The notes under the pieces are model-generated. The model saw only the letters and a list, made by a program, of their open reading frames with translations. It did no database searches and was not told the DNA's origin. 64,000 bases of DNA from Fulvia fulva (lineage: Eukaryota > Ascomycota > Dothideomycetes > Mycosphaerellales > Mycosphaerellaceae). Position 1 is the stretch's first letter; each line of letters starts with the position of its first letter. The position numbers and the translations under genes are program-made. The DNA lies in assembly GCF_020509005.1 (NCBI RefSeq), contig NC_063016.1, positions 5,146,001-5,210,000 of the forward strand, read 5' to 3'. This document shows, piece after piece, positions 10,501 through 23,044 of the stretch.

Positions 10501-13377
10501 CTTATAGATAGATAGATTTGTTATTCCCCTATTCTAGGACCCTATTCGGCCTATATAGGTATATATCTATTGTTATATATAAAGGGAAACCCGAATAGGT
10601 AAAAACCCTTCCCGCCCCCGACTACTCCTTATCTAGTTTAGCTTTCCCTCTGAACGTACGTAGTCTATATCACTACCCCGTTAGCCCCCGCTCCTAGCCG
10701 GTCTCGTCGCGCTACGCCGTGTCCTCTCTTCCTATACTACTCCTACTAGGCGGTACTATTCTAGCTAGCCCTTCTCTAGTATCTAGTTCGTAATGCGCTA
10801 TAGGTCCTTAACGTTATTAAGAAGTGCCCTAATCGTCCGGTTTCTCGCCTTTACTATCTACTCCCCCCTTCCTAGCGACCACCTCGGATAGACGAGGAGT
10901 ACGTACCGTACGTTCTAGGAGTGATAGCCGTAGGGGTAGCTAGTATTTATATATTCTAGAACCTTCCTCTATAATAGGTACCCCTAGAGGCCGATATGTT
11001 CGCTTCGTAGTTGGGTTACTATACTACTCTATACCCTTATAAGGCGGTAGTAGATAAGCTTTAGGGGGTACTTAACCGCGGATTTTATAGCTAACTATTC
11101 CTTAGGTTGTCCCGCTAGCTAAGGGCGTCTACTATACCCTATAACCTAGTTGTTCTACCTCTCTTTCTATAGTTACTCTATAAACGATTTCTTACCTTCC
11201 TATTATATTACTAGCTATTCGTCCCTTACCCGGTAGTTCGGCTCGTTTCCGGGTCGAATGCCCCTATACGCTAGTACTGATTCGCGGGCCCTTGCGACTA
11301 CACTAGCGATGACCTTCTATACTATGTACTGTGCCGACTTGCCTAAGTAGGAGGTCCGTAGTCCCTAGATATATAGGTCGATCGGCGGTATAGCGGTCTC
11401 GTGCTTAAGCATCCTCGTTAGTATCGACTTATATGCCCCGGTGACCTTCCTTAGGCATTAGTTTTGGATCTTCGCTAGCGGCGCGACGAGTCCCTTCGAT
11501 AGGCAGGCCCTCTTATCTAAGGACTATACTTAGCTACTATAGGTAAGGACTGGCCGTATAATAGCCGTATATAGAAGTCGTAACTACCGGAAGTCCGCCC
11601 CCTATATAGACGTAGTGAGCCTCTAGTATAATGCTATATTCTGTTTAGCTTTCCGTAATATTACCTATACGTACTTCCTCTACTATAGCGCCGGGTCTAC
11701 CTATAGTCCGAGGATCCTAAGCTAATTGACCGGGTTAGTTATATACCCCTATATCTAGATAGAAGCTTATATATTATAGAACCGTAGCCGGCGCGTAAAG
11801 TGTATTAGATTATACTTCTCTAGGGCAAACCGAGCCCCGTGCCTCCTAGCCTAGTCCTCGTAGATCTTGTGCTTCTCTTCTAGTAGCCTATAGTTTTCCT
11901 TAGTCGAGGAAGACTACGCTAGGATATTCGTATCGTCTACGAAGCCGCTCGTAGCGGTGTTCTAGGATTCTAGGGCTAGGAGTAGCGTCGCTATAAAGAA
12001 GAGGAATAGGATAGGTACTAGCGTTAAGCCTTACGGGATTCTAGTATAGACTACTTAAAATAGGCTTCTATACTAACCGACTAGGATCGATGTACTACGG
12101 TTTTAGAGGTAGGACCGTACGAAGCTAATAAGCTACGTAGGGAGTCCTTTCGACCTTAGGATATAGAGTAGCCGCGGGTATAATACGTAGTCGAAGGCTC
12201 CCGATATATCTAGACTAAGTAAGGATACTACCTTATCCCTATTCCTATACTAGAGAGCCTTTACCTAAGAGGTAATAAGTTCTATCGCGGATAGCGTCGA
12301 TCGCTATAGGCGCGTACCTATCTAGGTATCCGGGAGTAGGGAGTACTACTCTACCGCCTTAGAGAGTCTCGTTATAACTAGCTTCTTAAGCGCCTTCCTA
12401 AGAGTATTAAGGAGCGTAATTAGGCGGTACGACTTTATCTACGTATAGTCTTCCTTTTACGGCTTACGTAAGACTACTATTATCGATTATTTAAATACCG
12501 TTAGGTAGTATCCGGTCTATAGGTAGGCGTTAAAGATCGCTACGACTACTAGGGCTAGTTAATCTCTATACTTCTTTAGTAGTTTGTTAAGGATCCTATC
12601 CGGCCCGGGGCTTTCTTTACTAGTAACTTCCTAAGTATAGCGGTAACTTCTCCCTCGGACATATTCTATTAGACCGCGATACTAGGGGCTAGGGGAGTAG
12701 AGCTATTTATGTCGCTTAGATTAGCCTCGACTAGGGGCGGGAAGAACTTACTAGCTAGTAGACGCGCCTTAGCCTCGGGCTCGCTAACCGGGCTACTAGG
12801 CGATTATAGCGCTAGGATAGAGAAGGAGGGGCCCTATATAGGGTCCTATCGGGCCTATTTTACTAGCTTCTATATCCTCGCTAGCTTGTTAGCGATTTCT
12901 TCTACTATAGCTCTCTAGCCGACTACTTTCTCCCTCTATATTATAGCTTTCTTCTATTAGTATACCTCCCTATATACGTTCTAGGCCTCCTCGCTATAGC
13001 TGCTTATCTATACCCGGCGGGCTCTCCTTACTTCTCTTACTACCGTAGTATACTTCGGCGTCTAGTATAGTTTAGACTATATTATTAGTTAGGTAAGCGG
13101 AACGTAAAGTAAGGTCGCTTTTCTTATTTCGTCTATTAACCCTTAGACTGCCTCGTCTATCTCGTCTTTACTATTATATTACTACTACACGATCTAGACT
13201 AGCCTCTTAGAGTCGTCGAGGTACGCCTAGATATTAGCCTAGTAGGTCTTTCCCTAGTTTAGCTTAGGGGTTCTCGCTAGTATACGTTATATCTATATCG
13301 TAATAGAGGTCCTAACTAGTATATAGTCTAACGACGCCTCGAGTTTATATTCGATCCTATAGTAGGTTACTATATAG
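10501..13377 (-). mobile_element. LINE copy 1, 3' part (tail, RT), RIP-saturated
   Basis: The minus-strand LINE begins with its 3' tail, a (TAGA)n run on the plus strand at about 10504-10519. It then continues through the 3' UTR, C-terminal domain and RT toward higher coordinates. The catalytic FVDD equivalent is at about 11930 and the APGPD block is near 12600. It aligns base by base with copy 2 (13378-16240) but shows extra C-to-T and G-to-A changes at CpA/TpG. It stops abruptly at 13377 where copy 2 is inserted and resumes at 18385. No intact ORF remains. Confidence 0.88.
13363..13377. repeat. 15-bp target-site duplication, left copy (LINE copy 2 in copy 1)
   Basis: TAGGTTACTATATAG is present here and at 18370-18384, flanking LINE copy 2. 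The matching uninterrupted site in copy 2 itself is at about 16234-16248 (GTAGGTTACCGTATAG), which shows that the duplication came from LINE sequence. Confidence 0.88.
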
Positions 13378-16300
13378 ATAGATAGATTTGTCATTCCCCT
13401 ATTCTAGGACCCTATCCGGCCTATATAGGTATATATCTATTGTTATATACAAAGGGAAACCCGAATAGGTGAAAACCCTTCCCGCCCCCGACTACTCCTT
13501 ATCTAGTTTAGCTTTCCCTCTGAACGTACGTAGTCTATGTCACTACCCCGTTAGCCCCCGCTCCTAGCCGGTCTCGTCGCGCTACGTCGTGTCCTCTCTT
13601 CCTATACTGTTCCTACTAGGCGGTACTATTCTAGCTAGCCCTTCTCTAGTATCTAGTTCGTAATGCGCCGTAGGTCCTTAGCGTTGTTAAGAAGTGCCCT
13701 AATCGTCCGGTTCCTCGCCTTTGCTATCTACTCCCCCCTTCCTAGCGACTACCTCGGACAGACGAGGAGTACGTACCGTACGTTCTAGGAGCGATAGCCG
13801 TAGGGGTAGCTAGTATTCGTATATCCTAGAACCTTCCTCTATAATAGGTACCCCTAGAGGCCGATGTGTTCGCTTCGTAGTTAGGTTGCTATGCTACTCT
13901 ATGCCCTCGTAAGGCGGTAGTAGATAAGCTTCGGGGGGTGCTTGACCGCGGATTTTATAGCTGACTATTCCTTAGGTTATCCCGCTAGCTAAGGGCGTCT
14001 ACTATACGCTATAACCTAGTTGTTCTACCTCTCTTTCTATAGTTGCTCTACAAACGATTTCTTACCTTCCTATTATATTACTAGCTATTCGTCCCTTGCC
14101 CGGTAGTTCGGCTCGTTTCCGGGTCGAATGCCCCTATACGCTAGTACTGATTCGCGGGCCCTTACGACTACACTAGCGATGACCTTCTATACTATGTACT
14201 GTGCCGACTTGCCTAAGTAGGAGGTCCGTAGTCCCTAGATATATAGGTCGATCGGCGGTATAGCGGTCTCGTACTTAAGCATCCTCGTTAGTATCGACTT
14301 ATATACCCCGGTGACCTTCCTTAGGCATTAGTTTTGGATCTTCGCTAGCGGCGCGACGAGTCCCTTCGATAGGCAGGCCCTCTTACCTAAGGACTACACT
14401 TGGCTGCTATAGGTAAGGACTGGCCGTATAATAGCCGTATATAGAAGTCGTAACTACCGGAAGTCCGCCCCCTATATAGACGTAGTGAGCCTCTAGTATA
14501 ATGCTATATTCTATTTAGCTTTCCGTAATATTGCCTATACGTACTTCCTCTACCGTAGCGCCGGGTCTACCTATAGTCCGAGGATCCTAAGCTGATTTGC
14601 CGGGTTAGTCGTGTGCCCCTATATCTAGATAGAAGCTTATATATTATGGAACCGTAGCCGGCGCGTAAAGTGTATCAGATTGTACTTTTCTAGGGCAAAC
14701 CGAGCCCCGTGCCTCCTAGCCTAGTCCTCGTAGATCTTATGCTTCTCTTCTAGTAGCCTATAGTTCTCCTTAGTCGAGGAAGACTACGCTAGGATGTTTG
14801 TGTCGTCTACGAAGCCGCTCGTAGCGGTGTTCTAGGATTCTAGGGCTGGGAGTAGCGTCGCTATAAAGAAGAGGAACAGAATAGGTACTAGCGTTAAGCC
14901 TTACGGGATTCTAGTATAGACTACTTGAAATGGGCTTCTATACTAGCCGACTAGGATCGACGTACTACGGTTTTAGAGGTAGGACCGTACGAAGTTTACA
15001 AGCTACTTAGGGAGTCCTTTCGACCTTAGGATATAGAGTAGCCACGGGTATAACACGTAGTCGAAGGCTCCCGATATGTCTAGACTAAGTAAGGAAGCCA
15101 CCTTGTCCCTATTCTTATACTAGATGGCCTTTACCTAAGAGGTGATAAGTTCTATCGCGGATAGCGTCGATCGCTATAGGCGCGCACCTATCTAGGTGTC
15201 CGGGAGTAGGGAGTGTTCCTCTACCGCCTCGGAGAGTCTCGTTATAACTAGCTTCTTAAGCGCCTTCCTAAGAGTGTTAAGGAGCGTAATTAGGCGGTAC
15301 GACTTTACCTACGTATAGTCTTCCTTCTACGGCTTACGTAGGACCACTGTCGTCGATTGTTTAAAAGCTATCGGGTAGTACCCGGTCTGTAGGTAGGCGT
15401 TAAAGATCGCTATAACTACTAGGGCTAGTTGATCTCTACACTTCTTTAGTAGCTCGTTTAGGATCCTATCCGGCCCCGGGGCTTTCTTCGCCGGCAACTT
15501 CCTTAGCATAGCGGCAACTTCTCCCTCGGACACCTCCTATTAGACCGCGATGCTAGGGGCTAGGGGAGTAGAGCTGTTTATGTCGCTTAGATTAGCCTCG
15601 ACTAGGGGCGGGAAGAACTTGCTAGCTAGTAGACGCGCCTTGGCCTCGGGGTCGCTAACCGGGCTACTAGGCGATTGTAGCGCTAGGATAGAGAAGGAGG
15701 GGCCCTATGTAGGGTCCTGTCGGGCCTATTTCGCTAGCTTCTATATCCTCTCTAGCTTGCCGGCGATTTCTTCTACTATAGCCCTCTAGCCGACTGCTTT
15801 CTCCCTTCGTATTATAGCTTTCTTCTATTAGTATGCCTCCCTATATACGTTCTAGGCCTCCTCGCTATAGCTGCTCGTCTACACCCGGCGGGCTCTCCTT
15901 ACTTCTCTTACTACCGTAGTGTACTCCGGCGTCTAGTATAGTTTAGACCATATCGTTAGTTAGGCAAGCGGAACGTAAAGTAAGGTCGCTTTTCTTATTT
16001 CGTCTATCAACCCCTAGACTGCTTCGTCTATCTCGTCTTTACTGTTATATTGCTACTACGCGATCTAGACTAGCCTCTTAGAGTCATCGAGGTACGCCTA
16101 GATGTTGGCCTAGTAGGCCTTTCCCTAGTTTAGCTTAGGGGTTCCCGCTAGTATACGTTATATCTATATCGTAATAGAGGTCCTGACTAGTATATAGTCT
16201 AACGACGCCTCGAGTTTATGTTCGATCCTATAGTAGGTTACCGTATAGTAGTAGCTATCTAAGATCTAGGAGAGGTCGATCGTGCCTTAGAGTCCCCCTC

Positions 16301-18369
16301 TCTTCTAGGTACCTAGGTCCTTCGGGGTATTAAGGGCAATTACGTTACTCGCTATCAAGTCGAGTACTTCGTCGGCTATAGGGTGCGGCTATATAAGGCT
16401 TTCCTAGGAAGGGTAGTATATATTAAAGTCTCCTACTACGATGTAGCACCCTTGTCTCTTAAGCGCACTGTCTAGGTGTCTATAGACCCCTAGGTCGCGG
16501 CTAGACCTCGAGGCTAGCGGTTGTATATATAGGTTGTGTATCTAGGTGCTACCTACGTAGAGGGAGGTAATATCGCCCCCGCCTTCTTCGTCTACGTAGT
16601 ACACTACCTCCCAGTCGGATTCTAGTATGTCCTTACTAATATAGAAGCACGTACGGGGTCTGCCGTCGCCTCGTAGGCATGTCGTATAGCCTAGTAACTT
16701 GTAGGTCGTTAGTCTCTTATAGTACGGGTTAATCTATAGCTCCTAGATTGTAAGGACGTAGTAGACGCGCGGGTCCGCCTCGTGTAGGAAATGGTTCTAG
16801 ACTATATCCTTGCTATAGTTAACGTTATACTAGATAATACTAAGCGTGTCGAGGCTAGTTATCGGCATCGACAATCATTTCCTCTATATCGTCCTATGTC
16901 CTACTGCCCTATACGTCCTAGTCTACGCCTATCGGCTATATACTAAAGGGGAGCCGGGCCTAGTTAGATTCCCTCGCCGTAGCTAGTAGAGTACGTGGCC
17001 TCCCGTACGCCCTAGGTTGCGTATCCTTTATATCGTTCTCGGCCCTAGGGCGCTTATGCCCGACCGCCGCTAGTTAGTTCCGGTATAGGCTAGCCTTACG
17101 GTCGCCGTAGAATCTTAGGGCGACGGTTCTGTTTGTGATTGCCTTGTTTTTCGCTAGTTTCCGCTATAGGCATTCCGTACTATACGATAGGTAGTACCCC
17201 GGACAGTTCGCGTACCGTCTCGTAGTCGATATATAGTCCCTAGATATATAGTCTCCTATATAGTTCGAGTAGGCCTACTTGTTTATACACGTATAGGTTT
17301 GGTGTCTATACTATTAGCATTTGAAGCATTAGAGGACACGAAAGGATAAGGAGTACTTTTCTACTATCTTGAGGCTATATTGCTAGACTAGGCCTTGTTC
17401 TATCGCTAGATCCGCCGCTTTCGCGTCTTATAGCTATACTATTAGCGCCGAGGCCTTCTTGCCTTCTAGCCATTTCCTATAGAGCCAAGTCGCCTTCTAG
17501 ATTAGAGAGTTAAGAGTGACCGGGTTGTCCTCTTAGAGAGCGCGTAGGTGACCCTAGTTAGTTAGGTCAAACTCCTTAGGTATATCGTGGACTAGGATCG
17601 TGAATTGTTTCGTTAAGACCTTCGCTAATGCCGTAACCTTAGATGCCCACTGTAGCTATGCCTCTAGGTGCCTCCTAGTAGTAGTAGAGCTAGTATAGAT
17701 CTATAGAGTGCCGTTAGACTATTAGTTCACTACGACCACCCCTAGTTAGTTGATTCGTTAGGCGAGCTCCTTGTTCGATAGTTTCGTAACTTCGGCCTAG
17801 TCTTCCTTTGCTATAATACGGATCGTAACTGCATCGTACGTTAGGCGGGGGCCTAGTATCGATGCCGCGACCGATACCTAGCTATAGGGGTGTTGATTCC
17901 GGGTGGCCTTACTAATCGCCTAGGACGTCGTCCTTATTTCTTATTACCCTCGGTAATACGATAGTATAAGCGCCGTACGTAGCTAAGTGATCATTACCTA
18001 TAGAGACCGGTAAGGGAGCTGATCGTTAGTTTCTATACTTTTTGCGTCCTCTATAAGTTGCTACTAGTTGTCTTAGGGGGGCTTCGCCTATAGGGCCGTA
18101 GGCGCCGTTAGTGCCGTAGCCTAGGCTACTATTGCCTAGGAGTTACCTAATGTAGCTAGGCACCTCCGCGGCGTTTGGAGCTAAAGAAATAGGGTGAAGA
18201 GAGCTTCAAGCTGTCTAGATTAAATGAGGTAGAACTCCCTTAGTCCTAGGGGCAGTGGCCTGCTTTGTATATCGTTAGAATGGCCTTGATAAGAGCTTTC
18301 GAATATGTCTTGTTTTGGCGTAGAGATCGATGAGCCGACGCACCGTAGTATCTCTACCTATATAGTCCT
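13378..18369 (-). mobile_element. LINE copy 2, near full length (ORF1 with CCHC, endonuclease, RT), inserted into copy 1
   Basis: About 4.99 kb. Read on the minus strand from 18369: ORF1 with a C-x2-C-x4-H-x4-C zinc knuckle at 17328-17287; endonuclease with GDFN at 16433-16422; RT with KKAPGPDRI near 15490, FVDD at 14813-14802 and NIL just after; a 3' UTR; and a (TCTA)n tail at 13378-13390. A 68-codon open stretch of RT survives at 15533-15327. RIP is strong but incomplete; several TGC and CAC codons survive that are TAC or TAT in copy 1. The family has the two-ORF Tad-like layout. The 5' end at 18369 lies next to the target duplication, so this is the best length standard for the family here. 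Confidence 0.9.
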
Positions 18370-18384
18370 TAGGTTACTATATAG
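18370..18384. repeat. 15-bp target-site duplication, right copy (LINE copy 2 in copy 1)
   Basis: Same 15 bases as 13363-13377. The sequence after it (AGTAGCTATCTAAG...) is the direct continuation of copy 1, as the intact junction in copy 2 at about 16249 shows. Confidence 0.88.
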
Positions 18385-20450
18385 TAGTAGCTATCTAAGA
18401 TCTAGGAGAGGTCGATCGTGCCTTAGAGTCCCCCTCTCTTCTAGGTGCCTAGGTCCTTCGGGGTATTAAGGGCAATTACGTTACTCGCTATTAAGTCGAG
18501 TACTTCGTCGGCTATAGGGTGCGGCTATATAAGGCTTTCCTAGGAAGGGTAGTATATATTAAAGTCTCCTACTACGATGTAGTACCCTTGTCTCTTAAGC
18601 GTATATCTAGGTGTCTATAGACCTTAAGGTCGCGGCTAGACCTCGAGGCTAGCGGTTATATATATAGGTTGTATATCTAGGTACTACCTACGTAGAGGGA
18701 GGTAATATCGCCCCCGCCTTCTTCGTCTACGTAGTATACTACCTCCTAGTCGGATTCTAGTATATCCTTACTAATATAGAAGCACGTACGGGGTCTACCG
18801 TCGCCTCGTAGGTATATCGTATAGCCTAGTAACTTGTAGGTCGTTAGTCTCTTATAGTACGGGTTAATCTATAGCTCCTAGATTGTAAGGACGTAGTAGA
18901 CGCGCGGGTCCGCCTCGTGTAGGAAATGGTTCTAGACTATATCCTTGCTATAGTTAACGTTATACTAGAGAATACTAAGCGTGTCGAGGCTAGTTATTAG
19001 TATCGACAATTATTTCCTCTATAGCGTCCTATATCCTACTACCCTATACGTCCTAGTCTACGCCTATCGGCTATATACTAAAGGGGAGCCGGGCCTAGTT
19101 AGATTCCCTCGCCGTAGCTAGTAGAGTACGTGGCCTCCCGTACGCCCTAGGTTACGTATCCTTTATATCGTTCTCGGCCCTAGGGCGCTTATACCCGACC
19201 GCCGCTAGCTAGTTCCGGTATAGACTAGCCTTACGGTCGCCGTAGAATCTTAGGGCGACGGTTCTATTTATAATTGCCTTGTTTTTTGCTAGTTTCCGCT
19301 ATAGGCATTCCGCGCTATATAATAGGTAGTACCCCGGACAGTTCGCGTACCGCCTCGTAGCCGATATATAGTCCCTAGATATATAGTCTCCTATATAGTT
19401 CGAGTAGGCCTACTTGTTTATATACGTATAGGTTTAGTGTCTATACTATTAGTATTTGAAGTATTAGAGGATACGAAAGGATAAGGAGTGCTTTTTGACT
19501 ATCTTAAGGCTATATTACTAGATTAGGCCTTGTTCTATTACTAGATCCGCCGCTTTCGCGTCTTATAGCTATACGATTAGCGCCGAGGCCTTCTTACCTT
19601 CTAGCCATTTCCTATAGAGCCAAGTCGCCTTCTAGATTAGAGAGTTAAGAGTAACCGGGTTGTCCTCTTAGAGAGTACGTAGGTGACCTTAGTTAGTTAG
19701 GTCGAACTCCTTAGGTATATCGTAGACTAGGATCGTAAATTACTTCGTTAAGACCTTCGCTAATACCGTAACCTTAGATACCTACTATAGCTATGCCTCT
19801 AGGTACCTCCTAGTAGTAGTAGAGCTAGTATAAATCTATAGAGTACCGTTAGACTATTAGTTTACTACGACTACCCCTAGTTAATTAATTCGTTAGGCGA
19901 GCTCCTTATTTAATAGCTTCGTAACTTCGGCCTAGTCTTCCTTTACTATAATACGGATCGTAACTATATCGTACGTTAGGCAGGGGCCTAGTATCGATAC
20001 CGCGACCGATATCTAGCTATAGGGGTATTAAATCCGGGTGGCCTTATTAATCGCCTAAGACGTCGTCTTTATTTCTTATTGCCCTCGGTAATACAATAGT
20101 ACTAGCGCCGTACGTAGCTAAGTAGTTATTACCTAGAGAGACTAGTATAGGAGCTAATTGTTAGTTTCTATACTTTTTACGTCCTCTATAAGTTACTACT
20201 AGTTGTCTTAGGGGAGCTTTGCCTATAGAGCCGTAGGCGCCGGTAGTACCGTAGTCTAGACTACTATTACCTAGGAGTTACCTAATGTAGCTAGACACCT
20301 CCGCGGCGTTTAGAGCTAAAGAAATAGAGTGAAGAGAACTTTAAGCTATCTAAATTAAATAAGGTAGAACTCCCTTAATTCTAGGGGTAGTAGCCTACTT
20401 TATAGATCGTTAGAATAGTCTTAATAAAAGCTTTCGAATATATCGTATTT
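18385..20450 (-). mobile_element. LINE copy 1, 5' part (endonuclease, ORF1), RIP-saturated
   Basis: Resumes copy 1 exactly after the target duplication and aligns with 16249-18310 of copy 2. Both zinc-knuckle cysteine codons that survive in copy 2 (TGC) read TAC (Tyr) here, at about 19465-19450 on the minus strand, so RIP has gone further. Homology to copy 2 stops near 20448, about 50 bp before copy 2's 5' end. Copy 1 is thus slightly 5'-truncated or its end was lost. Chromovirus sequence follows directly, and I found no target duplication for copy 1. Confidence 0.85.
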
Positions 20451-21389
20451 AGCGATAGCGCTAGTTCGGTAGAGATTCTTCTTAGACTAGCTAAATAGGT
20501 ACGACTTACTCCCTATATATAAAGCGTTACCTAGCTAAGTAGAACTAACCCTACCGCCGATCGAGGTAGAGAACGAAGAGGGAATTAATTAGTTCTAGGA
20601 TATAGATAAGATCCTAAATATACAGAGGAAGTACGGCTAGTATAAGTATCTAGTTAGTTAGGTAGGAGATAACAAGGATCTAATATAGGAGCTAGCGGAG
20701 GATATAATAGAGATAGCCGCCGCCTCTATTATAGACTTCTACTATAATAGCCTAAGGAAACTAATACCTACCGGCTTTATAGTACTAGAAGGATAGGTAG
20801 CGAATAAAGCGAACCCCTCCGCGTTAGTATTAGTTATAGCTAAAGTAGTAACTATAGGTAGGCACTACCTTTAGGTAGAAATAGCGCCTATAGCTCTTCT
20901 ATATAAGGCAGATAACTATATTAGTCTAATAGCAATAGTAGCTTTAGATAAAGACCCGTATAGTACGGCCCCGAGAAAAGCGACTAATAGTAGGAATACG
21001 AGCAATATACGTTAATACGAATAGGAAGCTTCCTATGACTCTATAACCTTAACGGTACCGCTATCTTCGAATAGTATTAGGTCCTATAGCTCTTTAGATA
21101 CTTATATAATAGCGCCTATAACGGAGGCCTTTATAGACTTCGTAAATCGCTACGACTCTCTCGGTATCCGATATAGTAAGGATAATAATAGTATAGTAAA
21201 TCGTAAGAGCGTAGCGATAGACGACTTAATAACTAACGACGAAGACGACGTTATAGAAGACAAAGTAATAGATAATAAAGCGATAGATAATAAAGTAGAT
21301 AATCTAGAGGACGTTACGACCTTAATATAGGCCTATATCGTAAGGAAGAATAGTACTAAGGATAGGCCGATTTTTTAGAGGGGGAGTAG
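20451..21389 (+). mobile_element. Second chromovirus: 3' end of pol with chromodomain, RIP-degraded
   Basis: The plus-strand translation gives a C-terminal chromodomain: DIDKILNIQRKYG followed by YKYLVS and IIEIAAASIIDFYYNS at about 20595-20760. It parallels the first element near 3260-3400 (RRYEYLV, ASIADFYYN). The element ends with the purine run AGAGGGGGAG at 21377-21386 before the LTR. Everything upstream (RT, integrase) is missing, replaced at about 20450 by LINE copy 1. It is a different copy from 1-4016, with many substitutions between them. Confidence 0.8.
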
Positions 21390-21605
21390 TGTTACGGGCC
21401 TAGGCAAACGTCTAGTAAATAGTAGTCGGTTACGTAACTTAGTACGGGCCGGCCCGTATACCTCGGCTTATATATTAACTTTCCGTACCTCGTGCTCCTC
21501 TTAGATAGCCTATCTAATAACTTTGTTATTTGCTCTATATTAAGAATAGCTCCCTTATACTTAGGCTATAGCTATATCTTATTAATATAAAGTAGCCGTA
21601 TAAGA
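21390..21605 (+). repeat. 3' LTR of the second chromovirus (right edge approximate)
   Basis: Starts TGTTACGGGCC directly after the purine tract, like the LTR at 4017, and shares the order of a TAGTAAATAG stretch, a CCTCGGC box, TATA-like runs and GTACCTCG. The end is placed near AGCCGTATA (about 21597) from weak symmetry with the start. GGTTACGTAAC at 21429-21439 is the RIP-converted counterpart of the GGTCACGTGAC palindrome in the first LTR. Confidence 0.65.
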
Positions 21606-22010
21606 CGTACGATATCTTACTTATAAAAGCGAAGGTTATTTATATACTTATCGCTCGTAAGATTAGCTAAGCTAAACTATAGAGTCCTATTGTAATAGCT
21701 CTTAGATAATAGTACTAACTTATTAGTAATAGTATATCTCTTCCGCTTTAATCTAATACTAGGCTAAACTTTATATTTATTGTCTAAGTCTCTAATTAAG
21801 TTAACGTCTAAGTTACTACTACGACTACTATAGAAGTAGTAGTAGTAATAGTAGTGCTATCCTCCGCGGTAGTCCGGAGAGCCTAATTAACAATATCTAT
21901 AGTACTAGTAGTAGCTTACTATACCTCGAATATTAATACTATATTACAGTAGTAGCTAAGGTAATAATACTCTAGCCGATTTTAGTAGATATAACATGCT
22001 TAGAAACAAG
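21606..22010. other. AT-rich RIP-type sequence at island edge, no recognisable element
   Basis: CpA-depleted DNA with TAGTAG-type low-complexity runs near 21830-21860. I see no coding frame. Composition changes to ordinary host-like sequence between about 21985 and 22030. Confidence 0.6.
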
Positions 22011-22729
22011 ATAACTAAAGTGCTTAGGTAAGCACGGACGACAGTAATATCACCTCAACTCGATATAGCCTAGTACGGCGGCAACATGGAAGTGGATACG
22101 ACACCTCGAAGAGATTGCTAAAGGTCACTAATCAGTCTCAGCATGATGAGATGAGCATGACCCACCCCGCTGGTTGGTTTCAAGCAAGGGGAGGCCACAC
22201 GGTTCGCATTCATGTTGTTGGTGGAGGCAACTACTGTACTGACGCGACCTCCTGTGCACCCGCCGCTTCCGTGGCGCTGCCCGAGCCCGTCAGCAGAACT
22301 GGTCAACGGGAGCGGACGGTGGGCACGTTCTCTGCCAACTCTAACAAATGGCCTGCACATGAGTCTGAACCTAATCTCATTATTGAGTTGCACACGTCAA
22401 CGTCAACACACTTGCGAGACAGCTCACCACGCACTCGGTAACTTTATGGCATTCTCTGCTAAAATCCTGTGCAAAGACCTGTCCAAGCTGCACTCTGCTT
22501 TCGACACCCCTTCTCTCGGATCCAACCCTTGTCATGCAAGGCAGGTCGGGTAAGCAATATCATGTCGCATTGCACGGGCATCACGCGAGCTCAGGCCAGC
22601 AGAGACGGGTACCTCTTTTCTGCGACCTGCATGGCAGATCAGAGCTTAATAGCCAGGCCTTGTCCGGACACCTTTGGCCTCTTGTCAGGACTCTCGACAC
22701 TCACTTCTGTTGTCGACATAGACAGGACC

Positions 22730-23044
22730 ATGGACAAGCCTTCGCTATGTTTGTGCTTTCCGTGCATTCTACACTACCTGGAGGGATACATATATCCACG
22801 AAGCGAACAGCAGCACTACCCGGTCCTGCAGAGGAAAGGATTTACTCGCGAACAACAACAAGCCATCGCTGAAGAGTGGTACTGGGTTGCGTTTGAAAGA
22901 GAGACGGCCGTGAAAGACTATATGAATGGCTTCGTGACCTTTCATGATGGATGCTACTGGAGACCACCACCGGTCTGGGAACCGTCCTCCTCGTCGACAC
23001 CTGGAGCGAGTTCATCATCATCGCGTTCCACGACCGCTTCATGA
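22730..23044 (+). CDS. Small hypothetical protein, doubtful
   Basis: ATG at 22730 opens a 104-aa frame. It begins with a cysteine-rich stretch (CLCFPC) that could be a membrane-anchor or palmitoylation-type N-terminus. The middle is aromatic and charged (EEWYWVAFERE, DGCYWRPPP) and the tail is Ser/Thr-rich. Its amino-acid make-up is more protein-like than neighbouring frames, but I recognise no family. A diverged 79-bp duplication overlaps its 3' end (22984 onward) and continues past the stop, so a longer ancestral gene is possible. No intron or promoter evidence supports expression. It could be a chance ORF. Confidence 0.3.
   Translation: MDKPSLCLCFPCILHYLEGYIYPRSEQQHYPVLQRKGFTREQQQAIAEEWYWVAFERETAVKDYMNGFVTFHDGCYWRPPPVWEPSSSSTPGASSSSSRSTTAS

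Noticed and set aside
12709..12918. Plus-strand ORFs of 69-79 codons (also 15550-15789)
   Set aside because: They are antisense to LINE RT in both copies; their similarity to each other only reflects the LINE duplication.
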